This document shows positions 8,077 through 17,469 of a stretch of DNA of 64,000 nucleotides, in pieces. The stretch is from contig NZ_AQWS01000009.1 in NCBI RefSeq assembly GCF_000375405.1, forward strand, positions 1 through 64,000. The letters are read 5' to 3'. Source of the DNA: Bacteroides propionicifaciens DSM 19291 = JCM 14649. GTDB lineage: Bacteria > Bacteroidota > Bacteroidia > Bacteroidales > Bacteroidaceae. The first letter of the stretch is position 1; every line of letters begins with the position of its first letter. The translations under genes were made by a program, and so were the position numbers. The notes beneath the pieces were generated by a model. That model made no database searches and was not told the DNA's origin. It was given only the letters and a program-made list of their open reading frames with translations.

Positions 8077-8550
8077 TTATTCGTGATGATAAGGGCCATT
8101 ATTGAGTATGGTCATAGAGCGGTAAAGTTGTTCTATGAAAAACAGCCTAATCATTTGGTGCGAAAAAGTCATTTTTGAGAGTGAAAGCATTTCGCTGGCT
8201 TGTGAATAAATCAAATCGGAGAATCCGTAGGGGCCACCTATAATAAATACTAACCTCTTAGTGACTGTAATCATCTTCTTTTCGATCCAAACTGCAAAAT
8301 CAACCGATCGATACTCCTTACCTTTCTCATCTAGCAAAACGATATAATCGCTTGGTGCTAATGACTTCAGTATCAGCTCAGCTTCTTTCTCTTTCTGCTG
8401 TTCGGGCGTCAGATTCTTCGTGTTTTTGAGTTCAGGTATAACCTGCATTTCGAAGGATATGTAGCGTTGGGTACGTTGTGTATAGTCTTGAATGGCTTTT
8501 ACAAAATGTGACTCAACTGTACGTCCGACTACTAGTAATGTAATTTTCAT
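8077..8550 (-). CDS. rlmH: 23S rRNA (pseudouridine1915-N3)-methyltransferase
   Basis: A 157-residue SPOUT-class methyltransferase that methylates pseudouridine 1915 in helix 69 of 23S rRNA using SAM. The N-terminus MKITLLVVGRT is typical. The SAM-binding trefoil knot is visible as VFIIGGPYGFSD, followed by LSLSKMTFSHQMIRLFFIEQLYRS and the C-terminal PYHHE. Length matches the family exactly. It is divergent from the DUF4783-nadC unit. Confidence 0.97.
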   Translation of the reverse strand: MKITLLVVGRTVESHFVKAIQDYTQRTQRYISFEMQVIPELKNTKNLTPEQQKEKEAELILKSLAPSDYIVLLDEKGKEYRSVDFAVWIEKKMITVTKRLVFIIGGPYGFSDLIYSQASEMLSLSKMTFSHQMIRLFFIEQLYRSMTILNNGPYHHE

Positions 8551-8603
8551 GCTTAATCTGCTAGATGTTTTTTATTTCAGGCCCCAAAAATAGAACAAAA
8601 ATC

Positions 8604-8632
8604 TTGTTTGTATGTAGTTTTCATTAACTTTG
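8604..8632 (+). promoter_or_regulatory. Promoter of the DUF4783-nadC unit
   Basis: TTG at 8604-8606 and TAACTTTG at 8625-8632 are 18 nt apart and match the Bacteroides -33/-7 promoter. Transcription should start near 8640, which excludes the upstream ATG at 8608 as a start and supports 8656. Confidence 0.6.
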
Positions 8633-8655
8633 CTTTACTAAGACCTATACCACCT

Positions 8656-9045
8656 ATGAAAACTAAAGTTTTATTTTTACTCCTAATGGGTGTCTTTTCA
8701 TTAACAACACTAGCCAATGAGCCTTTAAAAGACTTGAATTTGGCTTTTGCTAAAGGGGATATGCGTTTAATGCAATCTTGTTTAGGTGAAAAAATATCTT
8801 TGTCGGTAGTAAATCAAAAATCTGATGTTCCCACAGAAAAAGCAATTACTGAAGTCAATCGGTTCCTTACTAGTTTAGTCATAGAATCTTTCACCATAAG
8901 GCACACAAGCTTTAAGGAGGAGTCAGGCTATATAATAGGTTCGCTTCAGACCAGCAGTGGGCGTTATCGTGTAAATTGTTTCTTCAAAAAAGGAGCAGAA
9001 AAGTTTTTTATCCACCAAATTAGAATTGATAAAGCAAATGAATAA
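8656..9045 (+). CDS. DUF4783 exported protein
   Basis: A 129-residue protein with a signal peptide (MKTKVLFLLLMGVFSLTTLA). The mature part is a small alpha/beta domain of the DUF4783 family, NTF2-like in character: LNLAFAKGDMRLMQSCLGEKISLSV, then strands around GYIIGSLQTSSGRYRVNCFF and FFIHQIRIDK. Function is unknown. Its last codons overlap the first 8 nt of nadC (ATGAATAA), so the two genes are likely translationally coupled, a pairing that suggests stable co-expression rather than a known shared role. The start was set by the promoter position. Confidence 0.75.
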   Translation: MKTKVLFLLLMGVFSLTTLANEPLKDLNLAFAKGDMRLMQSCLGEKISLSVVNQKSDVPTEKAITEVNRFLTSLVIESFTIRHTSFKEESGYIIGSLQTSSGRYRVNCFFKKGAEKFFIHQIRIDKANE

Positions 9046-9895
9046 AATTATTGAGAAGCAAGAACTAATTGATCGTTTAATTGATTTGGCTTTTGCCGAA
9101 GATATTGGCGATGGCGACCATTCTACTCTATCGGCAATCCCCGAAACAGCTCAAGGCAAATCCAAACTCTTAATAAAAGAAGAAGGTATCTTGGCTGGTG
9201 TTGAGGTTGCTAAATCTATATTTAACCGTTTTGATCCTTCCATGAAGGTTGAGGTTTTGATCCCTGATGGTGCTGCCGTTAAACCTGGCGATATTGCTAT
9301 GATTGTGGAGGGTAAAGTACATTCTTTATTGCAAACTGAGCGATTAATGCTCAATGTAATGCAACGTATGAGTGGTATAGCTACACTGACTCATAAATAT
9401 GCTGAAGCCTTAAAGGGTACATCAACAAAAGTACTCGATACGCGAAAAACTACACCAGGTATGCGTATTCTTGAAAAAGAAGCAGTTAAGATTGGAGGAG
9501 GAGTAAACCATAGAATGGGGCTTTACGACATGATAATGTTGAAAGATAACCATGTTGATTTTGCTGGAGGAATTCCGCAAGCTATATCTGGAGCTCAAGC
9601 CTATTGCAAAGCAAAGGGTAAAGATCTTAAAATTGAAATAGAGGTCCGCAATTTAGATGAGGTTAAACAAGTTTTAGCACATGGTGGAGTAAACCGAATT
9701 ATGCTAGACAACTTTAGCCCTGCTTTGACGCGTCAGGCTGTTGAACTAATTAACGGTGTTTACGAAACAGAGTCGTCGGGAGGTATTACATTTGAAACCC
9801 TCTTAGACTATGCTAATTGTGGTGTCGATTTTATTTCAGTTGGAGCGTTAACACACTCGGTAAAAGGGCTCGATATGAGTTTTAAAGCCTGCTAA
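9038..9895 (+). CDS. nadC: Nicotinate-nucleotide diphosphorylase (carboxylating)
   Basis: A 285-residue quinolinate phosphoribosyltransferase, making nicotinate mononucleotide from quinolinate and PRPP in NAD synthesis. Family motifs are present: LAFAEDIGDGDHST, ERLMLNVMQRMSGIAT, the DTRKTTPG loop, GGGVNHRMGLYDMIMLKDNH and the barrel end DFISVGALTHSVKGLDMS. The ATG at 9038 overlaps the DUF4783 stop codon. Four further codons upstream are open but less likely to be used. A terminator follows at 9916. Confidence 0.96.
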   Translation: MNKIIEKQELIDRLIDLAFAEDIGDGDHSTLSAIPETAQGKSKLLIKEEGILAGVEVAKSIFNRFDPSMKVEVLIPDGAAVKPGDIAMIVEGKVHSLLQTERLMLNVMQRMSGIATLTHKYAEALKGTSTKVLDTRKTTPGMRILEKEAVKIGGGVNHRMGLYDMIMLKDNHVDFAGGIPQAISGAQAYCKAKGKDLKIEIEVRNLDEVKQVLAHGGVNRIMLDNFSPALTRQAVELINGVYETESSGGITFETLLDYANCGVDFISVGALTHSVKGLDMSFKAC

Positions 9896-9915
9896 TTATT
9901 CAACACTTAATTTAG

Positions 9916-9965
9916 AACTCTTCTTATTTATTTTTTAATCAAAATAGCAAAGAAGAGTTTTTTTT
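9916..9965 (+). terminator. Terminator after nadC
   Basis: AACTCTTCTT (9916-9925) and AAGAAGAGTT (9950-9959) form a 10-bp stem with a 24-nt loop, followed by a run of eight T. Confidence 0.65.
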
Positions 9966-9973
9966 AACTTATA

Positions 9974-10006
9974 TTTGTTCTCTGTTGTCAACAGGAATTA
10001 ATTTTG
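9974..10006 (+). promoter_or_regulatory. Promoter of lipoprotein gene 10064
   Basis: TTTG at 9974-9977 and TAATTTTG at 9999-10006, 21 nt apart, match the Bacteroides promoter. The leader would be about 50 nt. Confidence 0.5.
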
Positions 10007-10063
10007 CTTACAGTTAAGACGTTAAGCTCAAGTTTAATCTCCATGTTTTGATAAGGTAAAAGA

Positions 10064-10591
10064 ATGAAAAGGTTAGCATATATATTTTCTTTGTTTGTAC
10101 TATTATTTACTTTGGGGAGTTGTGGAACATCAACTTTAGATTACGATCATCCCGATGTGGATATTTTTGTGCGACAACTTAAAGCAGGAACATATGAAAC
10201 CAAGAGTCCTGAGGGGTTTATTGAAGTTCCCAATTTTATTTACAAAGATGTTCCCAAACTACTCTCATACTCAACTGACTTAACAATCATACCAACCTTT
10301 CCGTTGCCTCCTATAGCTTCATCAATAGCAGGTGAAATTAAGCTAGGCGAATGTATGCTTTGGATTGTTGAAACTATCCGAATGGGCGACTATGCTTCAC
10401 TTGGCTGTCATATGGTGCGTGTAAATGCCGACAATTATGAACCCCGCTATTTCCTTTCTGATGAGGAGATCTTAGATGCAGCCGTTCACTACAAACGCTG
10501 GTGGGAGAATCGTCTCTATCCTAAAACACGTTGGTCTGTTGACCCTTGCTTTGACAACCCACTTTGTGGTACAGGTTATCAATGGTGGTGA
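10064..10591 (+). CDS. Conserved Bacteroidales lipoprotein (DUF4943-like)
   Basis: A 175-residue protein with a lipoprotein signal ending in the lipobox LGSC at residue 20, so probably anchored to a membrane facing the periplasm or surface. The mature part has the DHPDVDIFVRQLKAGTYETK segment and a Trp-rich C-terminus (KRWWENR, YQWW) with conserved Cys in PCFDNPLCG that could form a disulfide. It resembles proteins annotated DUF4943, a name given from memory. Function is unknown. The gap to the next gene is 69 nt. Confidence 0.6.
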   Translation: MKRLAYIFSLFVLLFTLGSCGTSTLDYDHPDVDIFVRQLKAGTYETKSPEGFIEVPNFIYKDVPKLLSYSTDLTIIPTFPLPPIASSIAGEIKLGECMLWIVETIRMGDYASLGCHMVRVNADNYEPRYFLSDEEILDAAVHYKRWWENRLYPKTRWSVDPCFDNPLCGTGYQWW

Positions 10592-10660
10592 TTTTTCCAG
10601 ATTATTCAAACTAAATTCCTATCTTCGGTGTTCATTTTATGAACTTAATTTTCTGTGTAA

Positions 10661-11599
10661 ATGAATAAAATAACATCTTTATTTGGAATTCAATACCCTA
10701 TAATACAAGGGGGGATGGTTTGGTGTAGTGGTTGGCGTTTGGCTTCTGCTGTAAGTAATGCAGGAGGTCTTGGTCTTATTGGTGCAGGCTCAATGTATCC
10801 CGATGTACTTCGTGATCACATTCGTAAGTGCAAAGAAGCTACTTCTAAACCCTTTGGTGTTAATGTACCGCTAATGTACCCTCAAGTAGAGGAAATAATG
10901 AATATTATAGCTGAAGAAAAAGTACCTGTTGTCTTTACTTCGGCAGGGAATCCTAAAACATGGACAGCTTGGTTGCAAGAAAAAGGTATCAAGGTAGTGC
11001 ATGTTGTGTCTTCGTCTAAATTTGCACTCAAATCGCAAGATGCTGGTGTAGATGCTATTGTTGCCGAAGGCTTTGAAGCTGGTGGCCACAACGGTCGTGA
11101 AGAAACTACAACACTTTGTCTTATCCCTCAAGTTAGTGCTGTAACAGATTTACCTTTGATTGCTGCAGGTGGTATTGCTACGGGTGAGGCTATTTTGGCT
11201 GTAGCTGCCTTGGGTGCCGATGGAGTACAAATGGGTACACGTTTTGCACTTACTAAGGAGAGCTCTGCTCACGAAGATTTTAAAAATATGTGTATCAATC
11301 TAAAAGAGGGTGATACTAAATTACATCTTAAGCAACTAGCCCCTACACGCCTTGCTAAAAATAAATTCCGTGACGAGGTTGAAGCACTCGAACTAAAAGG
11401 TGCAACTCCCGATGAGTTACGTGAATTATTGGGCAGAGGTAGAGCAAAGAAAGGTATCTTTGAAGGCGACTTAGCTGAAGGAGAAATTGAAATTGGTCAA
11501 ATTGCAGCTTTGTGTGGTGAGCTTAAAACCGTAGCCGAAGTTATGGACGAGCTTGTTAAATCTTATAAGCTTGCTTGCCAAAAAGATTATTCTTGGTAA
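10661..11599 (+). CDS. FabK-like enoyl-ACP reductase / nitronate monooxygenase family flavoprotein
   Basis: A 312-residue FMN-dependent TIM-barrel protein. Motifs: YPIIQGGMVWCSGWRLASAVSNAGGLGLIGAG at the N-terminus, VFTSAGNPK, FEAGGHNGRE with the candidate catalytic His, and LIAAGGIATGEAILAVAALGADGVQMGTRF for FMN phosphate binding. The family includes FabK (enoyl-ACP reductase II) and nitronate monooxygenase, which are hard to separate by sequence. Bacteroides carry FabK homologues of this type, so a fatty-acid synthesis role is plausible. It lacks other fab genes nearby. Confidence 0.8.
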   Translation: MNKITSLFGIQYPIIQGGMVWCSGWRLASAVSNAGGLGLIGAGSMYPDVLRDHIRKCKEATSKPFGVNVPLMYPQVEEIMNIIAEEKVPVVFTSAGNPKTWTAWLQEKGIKVVHVVSSSKFALKSQDAGVDAIVAEGFEAGGHNGREETTTLCLIPQVSAVTDLPLIAAGGIATGEAILAVAALGADGVQMGTRFALTKESSAHEDFKNMCINLKEGDTKLHLKQLAPTRLAKNKFRDEVEALELKGATPDELRELLGRGRAKKGIFEGDLAEGEIEIGQIAALCGELKTVAEVMDELVKSYKLACQKDYSW

Positions 11600-11672
11600 T
11601 CTGAAAACATTTAAAAGCCCAACAACATAAGATAAGGGTGCTCTGCAATTTCAGTTTCACAAACTAATCCTC

Positions 11673-11680
11673 TATTTTTG
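11673..11680 (+). promoter_or_regulatory. -7 box of the M23 peptidase gene
   Basis: TATTTTTG matches TAnnTTTG and ends 24 nt before the ATG at 11704. Confidence 0.5.
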
Positions 11681-11703
11681 TAGAAAGATTTTATTATTGC
11701 AAC

Positions 11704-13368
11704 ATGTTAAAAATAAGTACCCTTTTTTTATTCCTATATATAACTGTTGGAGGAGTTGTGGCTCAAAGTATAAATCGAGAGGAACTAGGTGTTCCTTTCG
11801 ATTTTCCATTATATCTGAGTGGTAATTTTGGTGAGCTCCGTAGCAATCACTTTCATGCTGGTCTTGACTTCAAGACCCAACACCAATCGGGTAAAAGAAT
11901 GTTAGCCATCGCCGATGGTTACATTTCAAGAGTGCAAGTAACTCACGGCTCAGGCTATGTGTTGCATACAGTCTACGACAACGGTTTATCTACCACTAAT
12001 TTACACCTAATGGGTCTTGTGGCTCCACTAGCAGCTCTGGTCGATTCGATTCAGTATGCCAACGAATCATGGCAGATGGATTTGACATTAGAACCCAATA
12101 AATATAGAATCCGTAAGGGAGAGCATATTGCTTGGAGTGGAAATATGGGATATTCATTTGGTCCACACTTGCACTTCGAACTTATAGATACGGCTACTGG
12201 CGACTTACTCGATGCCATGCCCTATTATCAGCACCGATTAAAAGATACACGAGCACCTAGAGCCGAATCCTATCTTTTTGAACCCTATTTCAATAAAGGG
12301 ATTATTAATGGCTCTACTGAGCTGACTATTGAACCTGTGCTAGCAGCAAATACAGTATCTGCTTGGGGAGTTGTAGGCATTGGTATTAAGGCATTTGACT
12401 TTATGGATGAGGTTAATAATCGGTATGGTGTGCGTAAAATGGAGTTCTATGTTGACGATCAGCTTAGCTTCGAAAGTGATATTGCACGTTATCATCCTTC
12501 AGAGAGTCGCTATATAAACTCGTGGACTTATAAAAATCATATGAAGACGTATATAGCACCAGCTAATCCGCTAAAGATGATTAAAGCTTTCAATCAAGAT
12601 AGGGGGTGGCTTAGAATTGATGAAGAACGACTTTACAACCTTCGATTTGTACTGACTGATTTCCACGGCAACAGCTCAACTTACCGATTAAGTATTCGTG
12701 GTATAAAACAAGAAATTCCTTTAACTCCCATCGATGAGGCTTATCAGCTCTCATGGGATAAAACAAATTATTTCTCTAAATTAGGGCTAGATCTTATCAT
12801 ACCCTCAAAGGCTCTTTACGAAGACAATTACTTAGATTTTGAAGTTTTAAGTGCTGATTCTACTTGTAACTCTTTTGTATATCAACTGGCTAAGGCCGAA
12901 CGCTATATACCTTTGCATAAGCCTTCAGAACTCCGAATACGTGTAAACCCCTCTTTGGTGGCTGATACGACTAAGTTATATATTGCTATGCTCAATGGTA
13001 AAGGAGAGTGGAATAGTGTAGGTGGAAAATATAATGCAGGCTTTGTCCATACTAAAATTAGAGAGTTGGGAACATTTGCTGTATTGACAGACTTCTTACC
13101 TCCAAAATTGAAAGCGGTCAATAAAAACAACTGGATAAAGTCTGGAGAAATCTCTTTCTCATCTGAGGATAAGCAGACAGGTATACAAAGCTATAGGGGT
13201 ACAATTGACGGGGAATATGCCTTGTTCTATCTCGATATAATGCCCAAAAGAATTAAGTATAAGCTTGATAAATCTAGATTGGTAAGAGGAAAGCAACATA
13301 AAGTACAATTAGAAGTGGTAGATAACGCTAAAAATCGTACATTTATTGAAGAAGAGTTTTATTGGTAA
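11704..13368 (+). CDS. M23 family metallopeptidase
   Basis: A 554-residue exported peptidase. A signal peptide covers residues 1-20 (cleavage near VVAQ). The LytM-type zinc domain follows directly: His51 and Asp55 in HAGLDF, His101 in NLHL, and His155/His157 in GPHLHFEL. The catalytic ligands therefore look complete, and cleavage of peptidoglycan cross-bridges or stems in the periplasm is expected. About 370 C-terminal residues form beta-rich, Ig-like regions of unknown role. The next gene, a C69 dipeptidase, starts 24 nt downstream, so the two probably form an operon of exported peptidases. Confidence 0.88.
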   Translation: MLKISTLFLFLYITVGGVVAQSINREELGVPFDFPLYLSGNFGELRSNHFHAGLDFKTQHQSGKRMLAIADGYISRVQVTHGSGYVLHTVYDNGLSTTNLHLMGLVAPLAALVDSIQYANESWQMDLTLEPNKYRIRKGEHIAWSGNMGYSFGPHLHFELIDTATGDLLDAMPYYQHRLKDTRAPRAESYLFEPYFNKGIINGSTELTIEPVLAANTVSAWGVVGIGIKAFDFMDEVNNRYGVRKMEFYVDDQLSFESDIARYHPSESRYINSWTYKNHMKTYIAPANPLKMIKAFNQDRGWLRIDEERLYNLRFVLTDFHGNSSTYRLSIRGIKQEIPLTPIDEAYQLSWDKTNYFSKLGLDLIIPSKALYEDNYLDFEVLSADSTCNSFVYQLAKAERYIPLHKPSELRIRVNPSLVADTTKLYIAMLNGKGEWNSVGGKYNAGFVHTKIRELGTFAVLTDFLPPKLKAVNKNNWIKSGEISFSSEDKQTGIQSYRGTIDGEYALFYLDIMPKRIKYKLDKSRLVRGKQHKVQLEVVDNAKNRTFIEEEFYW

Positions 13369-13391
13369 TTTATTAGAAGAATCACAAAAAT

Positions 13392-15026
13392 ATGAAAAAA
13401 CTTTATTTAACCACAGCCTTATTATTTGCTGTTATTGCTAGTTCATGGGCTTGTACCAACTTAATAGTGGGTAAAAAAGCCTCTGCTGATGGCTCTACAA
13501 TAGTGTCTTATTCGGCAGATTCGTATGGAATGTTTGGAGATCTTTATCATTCTCCAGCAGCAGTTTATCCTAAGGGAGCTAAATTGGACATTTATAATTG
13601 GGAAGACAATCGCTTTATGGGCACTATTGCACAAGCAAAACAAACCTATAATGTCATTGGTAATATCAATGAATATCAGGTAACTATTGCCGAAACCACA
13701 TTTGGTGGTCGTCCTGAGCTCGAAGATACTACAGGAATCATTGATTATGGTAGTCTAATTCGTTTAGGATTGCAACGTTCTAAAACAGCTAAAGAAGCCA
13801 TCAAAGTGATGACTAGTTTAGTTCAAGAATATGGTTATGCTAGTGGTGGTGAGTCATTCACTATTGCTGACCCTAACGAAATTTGGATTCTTGAGATGAG
13901 TGGAAAAGGCCCAGGCATAAAAGGTGCTGTTTGGGTAGCTGTTCGAGTGCCTGATGATTGTATCTCAGCGCATGCAAATCAGTCTCGTATCCATCAGTTT
14001 GATATGAATGATAAAAATAACTGTATCTATTCTCCTGATGTTGTCTCTTTTGCTCGTGAAAAAGGTTATTTCGAAGGGGTAAATAAAGATTTCAGCTTCT
14101 CTAAAGCTTATAATCCACTAGATTTTGGTGGTCTTCGTTTTTGTGAAGCTCGAGTTTGGAGTTTCTTCAATATGTTTACTGACCAAGGAGAGGAATTCCT
14201 TTCGTATGTTGAAGGTGAAGATGAAACGCCAATGCCACTATTCATGAAGCCCAACCGAAAGCTTTCTGTTCAAGATGTGCGTGATGCTATGAGAGATCAC
14301 TACGAAGGTACTCCTCTAGATATTAGTAAGGATTTTGGAGCAGGTGCATACCACACTCCTTATAGATTATCTCCACTAACATTTAAGGTTGGTGATCAAG
14401 AATATTTCAACGAACGTCCAATTTCGACTCAACAAAGTGCTTGGGTATTTGTTTCTCAAATGCGTTCTTTCCTTCCTGATGCTATTGGTGGTGTTTTCTG
14501 GTTTGGTCTTGACGATGCTAATATGACCGTGTTTACACCCGTTTATTGTGGAACTACTGAGGTACCTTATAGCTATGCTGCAAATGGTGCTGATTATGTA
14601 ACATTCTCTTGGGATAGTGCATTCTGGATTTATCAGTGGGTCTCAAATATGGTTTATCCTCGCTACGCTATGATGATAGGTGATCTTCGCAAGGTTCAAA
14701 ATGAATTGGAAGATTACTATACGCTCAATCAACCAGCTGTTGAGAAGGTCGCTTCTGATCTTTATGCTAAAAATCCAGCAGAAGCTGTAAAGTTTCTAAC
14801 CACCTACACTGGTGTCTCGGCACAACAAGCTTTTGAAGCTTGGAAGAAACTAGGTGAATACCTTATCGTAAAGTATAACGATGGTGTAATAACACGTACC
14901 AATAAAGACGGTTCTTTTGAGCGTAACAATATTGGTCAGCCTACAGGCGTAATTCGCCCTGGTTATACTGAAGAATTTCTAAAAGAATATGTCAAGCAAA
15001 CAGGAGATCGCTATAAAGTGAAATAA
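13392..15026 (+). CDS. C69 family dipeptidase
   Basis: A 544-residue exported member of peptidase family C69 (PepD-like), an Ntn hydrolase. The signal sequence ends at Ala20 and Cys21 begins the mature chain (CTNLIVGKKASADGSTIVSYSAD). This is the expected N-terminal nucleophile exposed by processing; a lipoprotein role for the same Cys cannot be ruled out. Conserved regions include VTIAETTFGGR, EIWILEMSGKGPG and SAHANQSRIH. It probably hydrolyses dipeptides in the periplasm, fitting its pairing with the M23 peptidase upstream. Confidence 0.9.
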   Translation: MKKLYLTTALLFAVIASSWACTNLIVGKKASADGSTIVSYSADSYGMFGDLYHSPAAVYPKGAKLDIYNWEDNRFMGTIAQAKQTYNVIGNINEYQVTIAETTFGGRPELEDTTGIIDYGSLIRLGLQRSKTAKEAIKVMTSLVQEYGYASGGESFTIADPNEIWILEMSGKGPGIKGAVWVAVRVPDDCISAHANQSRIHQFDMNDKNNCIYSPDVVSFAREKGYFEGVNKDFSFSKAYNPLDFGGLRFCEARVWSFFNMFTDQGEEFLSYVEGEDETPMPLFMKPNRKLSVQDVRDAMRDHYEGTPLDISKDFGAGAYHTPYRLSPLTFKVGDQEYFNERPISTQQSAWVFVSQMRSFLPDAIGGVFWFGLDDANMTVFTPVYCGTTEVPYSYAANGADYVTFSWDSAFWIYQWVSNMVYPRYAMMIGDLRKVQNELEDYYTLNQPAVEKVASDLYAKNPAEAVKFLTTYTGVSAQQAFEAWKKLGEYLIVKYNDGVITRTNKDGSFERNNIGQPTGVIRPGYTEEFLKEYVKQTGDRYKVK

Positions 15027-15030
15027 AATA

Positions 15031-15074
15031 ATTTACTCTCCTTAATTACCAATTAGGTACTAAGGAGAGTAAAT
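15031..15074 (+). terminator. Possible terminator after the C69 gene
   Basis: A perfect 14-bp stem (15031-15044 with 15061-15074) with a 16-nt loop. It is not followed by a clear T run, so it may act as a transcript-stabilising hairpin instead. Confidence 0.4.
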
Positions 15075-15156
15075 CAAAATAATGATTATATTTAGAGAGG
15101 ATAAAATTCACCTTTTATCACGTATAAAATAGATAAATTTTAAATACTATAGCCGT

Positions 15157-16902
15157 ATGAAAAACGATGAGCTTTTAAAAAGTGTTATAGCTAAAGCTGA
15201 GCAATGGTTAACTCCTGCCTACGATAAGGAGACTCAAGCTGAAGTTAAGGGGATGTTAGACAACAAGGATAATACAAACCTAATTGAGTCTTTCTATAAA
15301 GACTTGGAATTTGGTACTGGTGGACTTCGTGGAATTATGGGGTCGGGTAGTAACCGAATGAATATTTATACTGTGGGTGCTGCTACCCAAGGTCTTTCTA
15401 ACTACCTCAATAAGCAGTTCGAAGATTTGGATCAAATCTCGGTAGCTGTTTGTCACGATTGTCGTAATAATAGCCGAAAATTTGCTGAGATTTCTGCTGA
15501 TATCTTCTCTGCAAATGGAATTAAGGTTTACTTGTTTGAGGAATTGCGTCCTACACCTGAAACTTCTTTTGCTATTCGCTATTTAGGTTGTCAGAGTGGT
15601 ATTATGATTACTGCTTCGCATAACCCCAAAGAGTATAACGGATATAAGGCTTATTGGGATGATGGTGCACAAGTTTTGGCTCCACATGACCAAGGTATCA
15701 TTGATGAAGTAAGCAAGGTTAAAGCTGCTGATATTAAGTTTAAAGGCAATCCTGCACTTATTGAGTTCTTAGGCGAAGAGATTGATAAGATTTTCTTAGA
15801 ACATGTTCAAGCTGTATCGCTTAATCCTGATGCTATTAAGAGAAATAAAGATCTTAAGATTGTTTATACTCCAATCCACGGAACTGGAGTGACACTAATT
15901 CCTCGTGCATTAAAAATGTGGGGTTTCGAAAATATTATTGATGTTCCAGAGCAAAATATTATTAGTGGAGATTTCCCTACCGTAAAATCACCTAACCCTG
16001 AAGAGCCTGCTGCTCTTGCTATGGCAGTGGCTAAGGCTAAAGAGACCGATGCCGATTTGGTTATGGCTAGTGATCCTGATGCTGATCGTATTGGCGTGGC
16101 TATTACCGATGATAAAGGTGAGTGGATTTTGGTTAATGGAAACCAAATCTGTATGATTTTCCTCTACTACATCATTACACAATACAAAGCTTTAGGTAAG
16201 CTTAAAGGCAATGAGTTTGTTGTTAAAACTATTGTAACCACAGAACTTGTTAATAAGATTGCGGCTTCAGCTAATGTTGAGCTAATTGATTGTTATACTG
16301 GTTTTAAATGGGTAGCTAGAGAGATTCGTGAGCTTGAAGGTAAGAAAAAGTACATTGGTGGTGGTGAAGAGAGCTTTGGCTTCTTGGCTTCTGACTTTGT
16401 ACGTGATAAAGATTCTGTTTCAGCTTGTTGCTTGATGGCAGAAATTGCTGCTTGGGCAAAGGATAACGGTAAGTCTCTTTATGAGATGCTTCAAGATATC
16501 TATCTTGAGTTTGGATTCTCTAAAGAACGAGTGATTAGTGTGGTAAAAGAGGGTAAGAGTGGTGCTGATCAAATCAAAGCCATGATGACTGATTTTAGAG
16601 CTAATCCTCCTAAGTCGTTAGCTGGTTCACCTGTTGTTCGAATTAAGGATTTCCAAACCCTTGAGTTGACTGACACAGTATCGGGTAAGGTTTCTAAATT
16701 AGAAATGCCTGATACTTCTAACGTACTACAATTCTACACAGAAGATGGTTCTAAAGTTTCTGTTCGTCCTTCAGGTACTGAACCAAAAATTAAGTTCTAC
16801 ATGGAAGTTAATGGGCAGATGAAAGATCGTAAAGATTATGATAAAGCAAATCAACTGGCTGATGCTAAGGTTGACCAAATCTGCAAAGACTTGGGTATTT
16901 AG
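15157..16902 (+). CDS. Phosphohexomutase (phosphoglucomutase/phosphomannomutase family)
   Basis: A 581-residue alpha-D-phosphohexomutase interconverting hexose 1- and 6-phosphates in the cytoplasm. The active-site phosphoserine loop TASHNPKEYNGYK places Ser154 as the phospho-acceptor. The metal loop DPDADR has Asp306, Asp308 and Asp310. The sugar-binding GGGEESFGF and phosphate-binding RPSGTEPKIKFY loops are intact. The length and GTGGLRG N-terminus are those of the PgcA/PGM2-like group, active on glucose 1-phosphate and sometimes phosphopentoses. It is monocistronic, with a convergent terminator. Confidence 0.93.
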   Translation: MKNDELLKSVIAKAEQWLTPAYDKETQAEVKGMLDNKDNTNLIESFYKDLEFGTGGLRGIMGSGSNRMNIYTVGAATQGLSNYLNKQFEDLDQISVAVCHDCRNNSRKFAEISADIFSANGIKVYLFEELRPTPETSFAIRYLGCQSGIMITASHNPKEYNGYKAYWDDGAQVLAPHDQGIIDEVSKVKAADIKFKGNPALIEFLGEEIDKIFLEHVQAVSLNPDAIKRNKDLKIVYTPIHGTGVTLIPRALKMWGFENIIDVPEQNIISGDFPTVKSPNPEEPAALAMAVAKAKETDADLVMASDPDADRIGVAITDDKGEWILVNGNQICMIFLYYIITQYKALGKLKGNEFVVKTIVTTELVNKIAASANVELIDCYTGFKWVAREIRELEGKKKYIGGGEESFGFLASDFVRDKDSVSACCLMAEIAAWAKDNGKSLYEMLQDIYLEFGFSKERVISVVKEGKSGADQIKAMMTDFRANPPKSLAGSPVVRIKDFQTLELTDTVSGKVSKLEMPDTSNVLQFYTEDGSKVSVRPSGTEPKIKFYMEVNGQMKDRKDYDKANQLADAKVDQICKDLGI

Positions 16903-16923
16903 TGCTTTTATCTACAAAAAATA

Positions 16924-16966
16924 AATAACGGGCATTGGTAATTAACCGACGCCCGTTATTATTTAT
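16924..16966. terminator. Convergent terminator between phosphohexomutase and GNAT genes
   Basis: AATAACGGGC (16924-16933) pairs with GCCCGTTATT (16951-16960). A smaller hairpin in the loop (GGTAATTAACC) strengthens it. AT-rich flanks serve both strands. Confidence 0.7.
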
Positions 16967-16986
16967 ACGAGGTTATAAGTTGTGAT

Positions 16987-17469
16987 CTAATCTAAAGTTG
17001 GCTCAATGATGAGCTTAAACATTACCATGTCTTTTAGGGGATGCCCATTTTCAATGATGGGTTGCTTGTAGTTTTCAACAAAGAAGTTGGGACGTACACC
17101 GTAGGGCTCAAATTGCATCTTTCGATAGAAAGAGAATGCATCAAAACTCTGATCTCCTGTACCAACTATTAGGTCGATAAAGTTGTGTTGCTTGGCATAA
17201 GCAATCGCAGCTTCGACAAGCTGTCTTCCAATTCCTTGTTTGCGATGTGCAGGGGCTACTGCTATATTCTTAATTTCTAAAACGTTCTCATTAATTCGGT
17301 TAAGAGCTAGTACACCAACAAGTTGATGTTCATTTTCTGTTCTAGCTTCTATTAAGACACTTTCGTGAATATACTTGTTAATAGCTTCTTGGTCTTCATC
17401 GGCCAATAGCAATAAATCGTAGGGAATAGCTTCGCCTACTTTTGTCTGAATTTCAATTTGGTAGCTCAT
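16987..17469 (-). CDS. GNAT family N-acetyltransferase
   Basis: A 160-residue acetyl-CoA-dependent acyltransferase. Motif A is clear: IKNIAVAPAHRKQGIGRQLVEAAIAYA carries the R-x-x-G-x-G/A pyrophosphate loop. The following strand DLIVGTGDQS and the FYRKMQFEPYGVR segment match motif B. Substrate unknown; small GNATs of this type acetylate amines, amino acids or peptides. It is a single-gene unit. Confidence 0.87.
   Translation of the reverse strand: MSYQIEIQTKVGEAIPYDLLLLADEDQEAINKYIHESVLIEARTENEHQLVGVLALNRINENVLEIKNIAVAPAHRKQGIGRQLVEAAIAYAKQHNFIDLIVGTGDQSFDAFSFYRKMQFEPYGVRPNFFVENYKQPIIENGHPLKDMVMFKLIIEPTLD

Noticed and set aside
8608-8655. Upstream ATG extending the DUF4783 protein by 16 residues
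   Set aside because: It lies upstream of the predicted -7 box (8625-8632), and the signal peptide begins at 8656.
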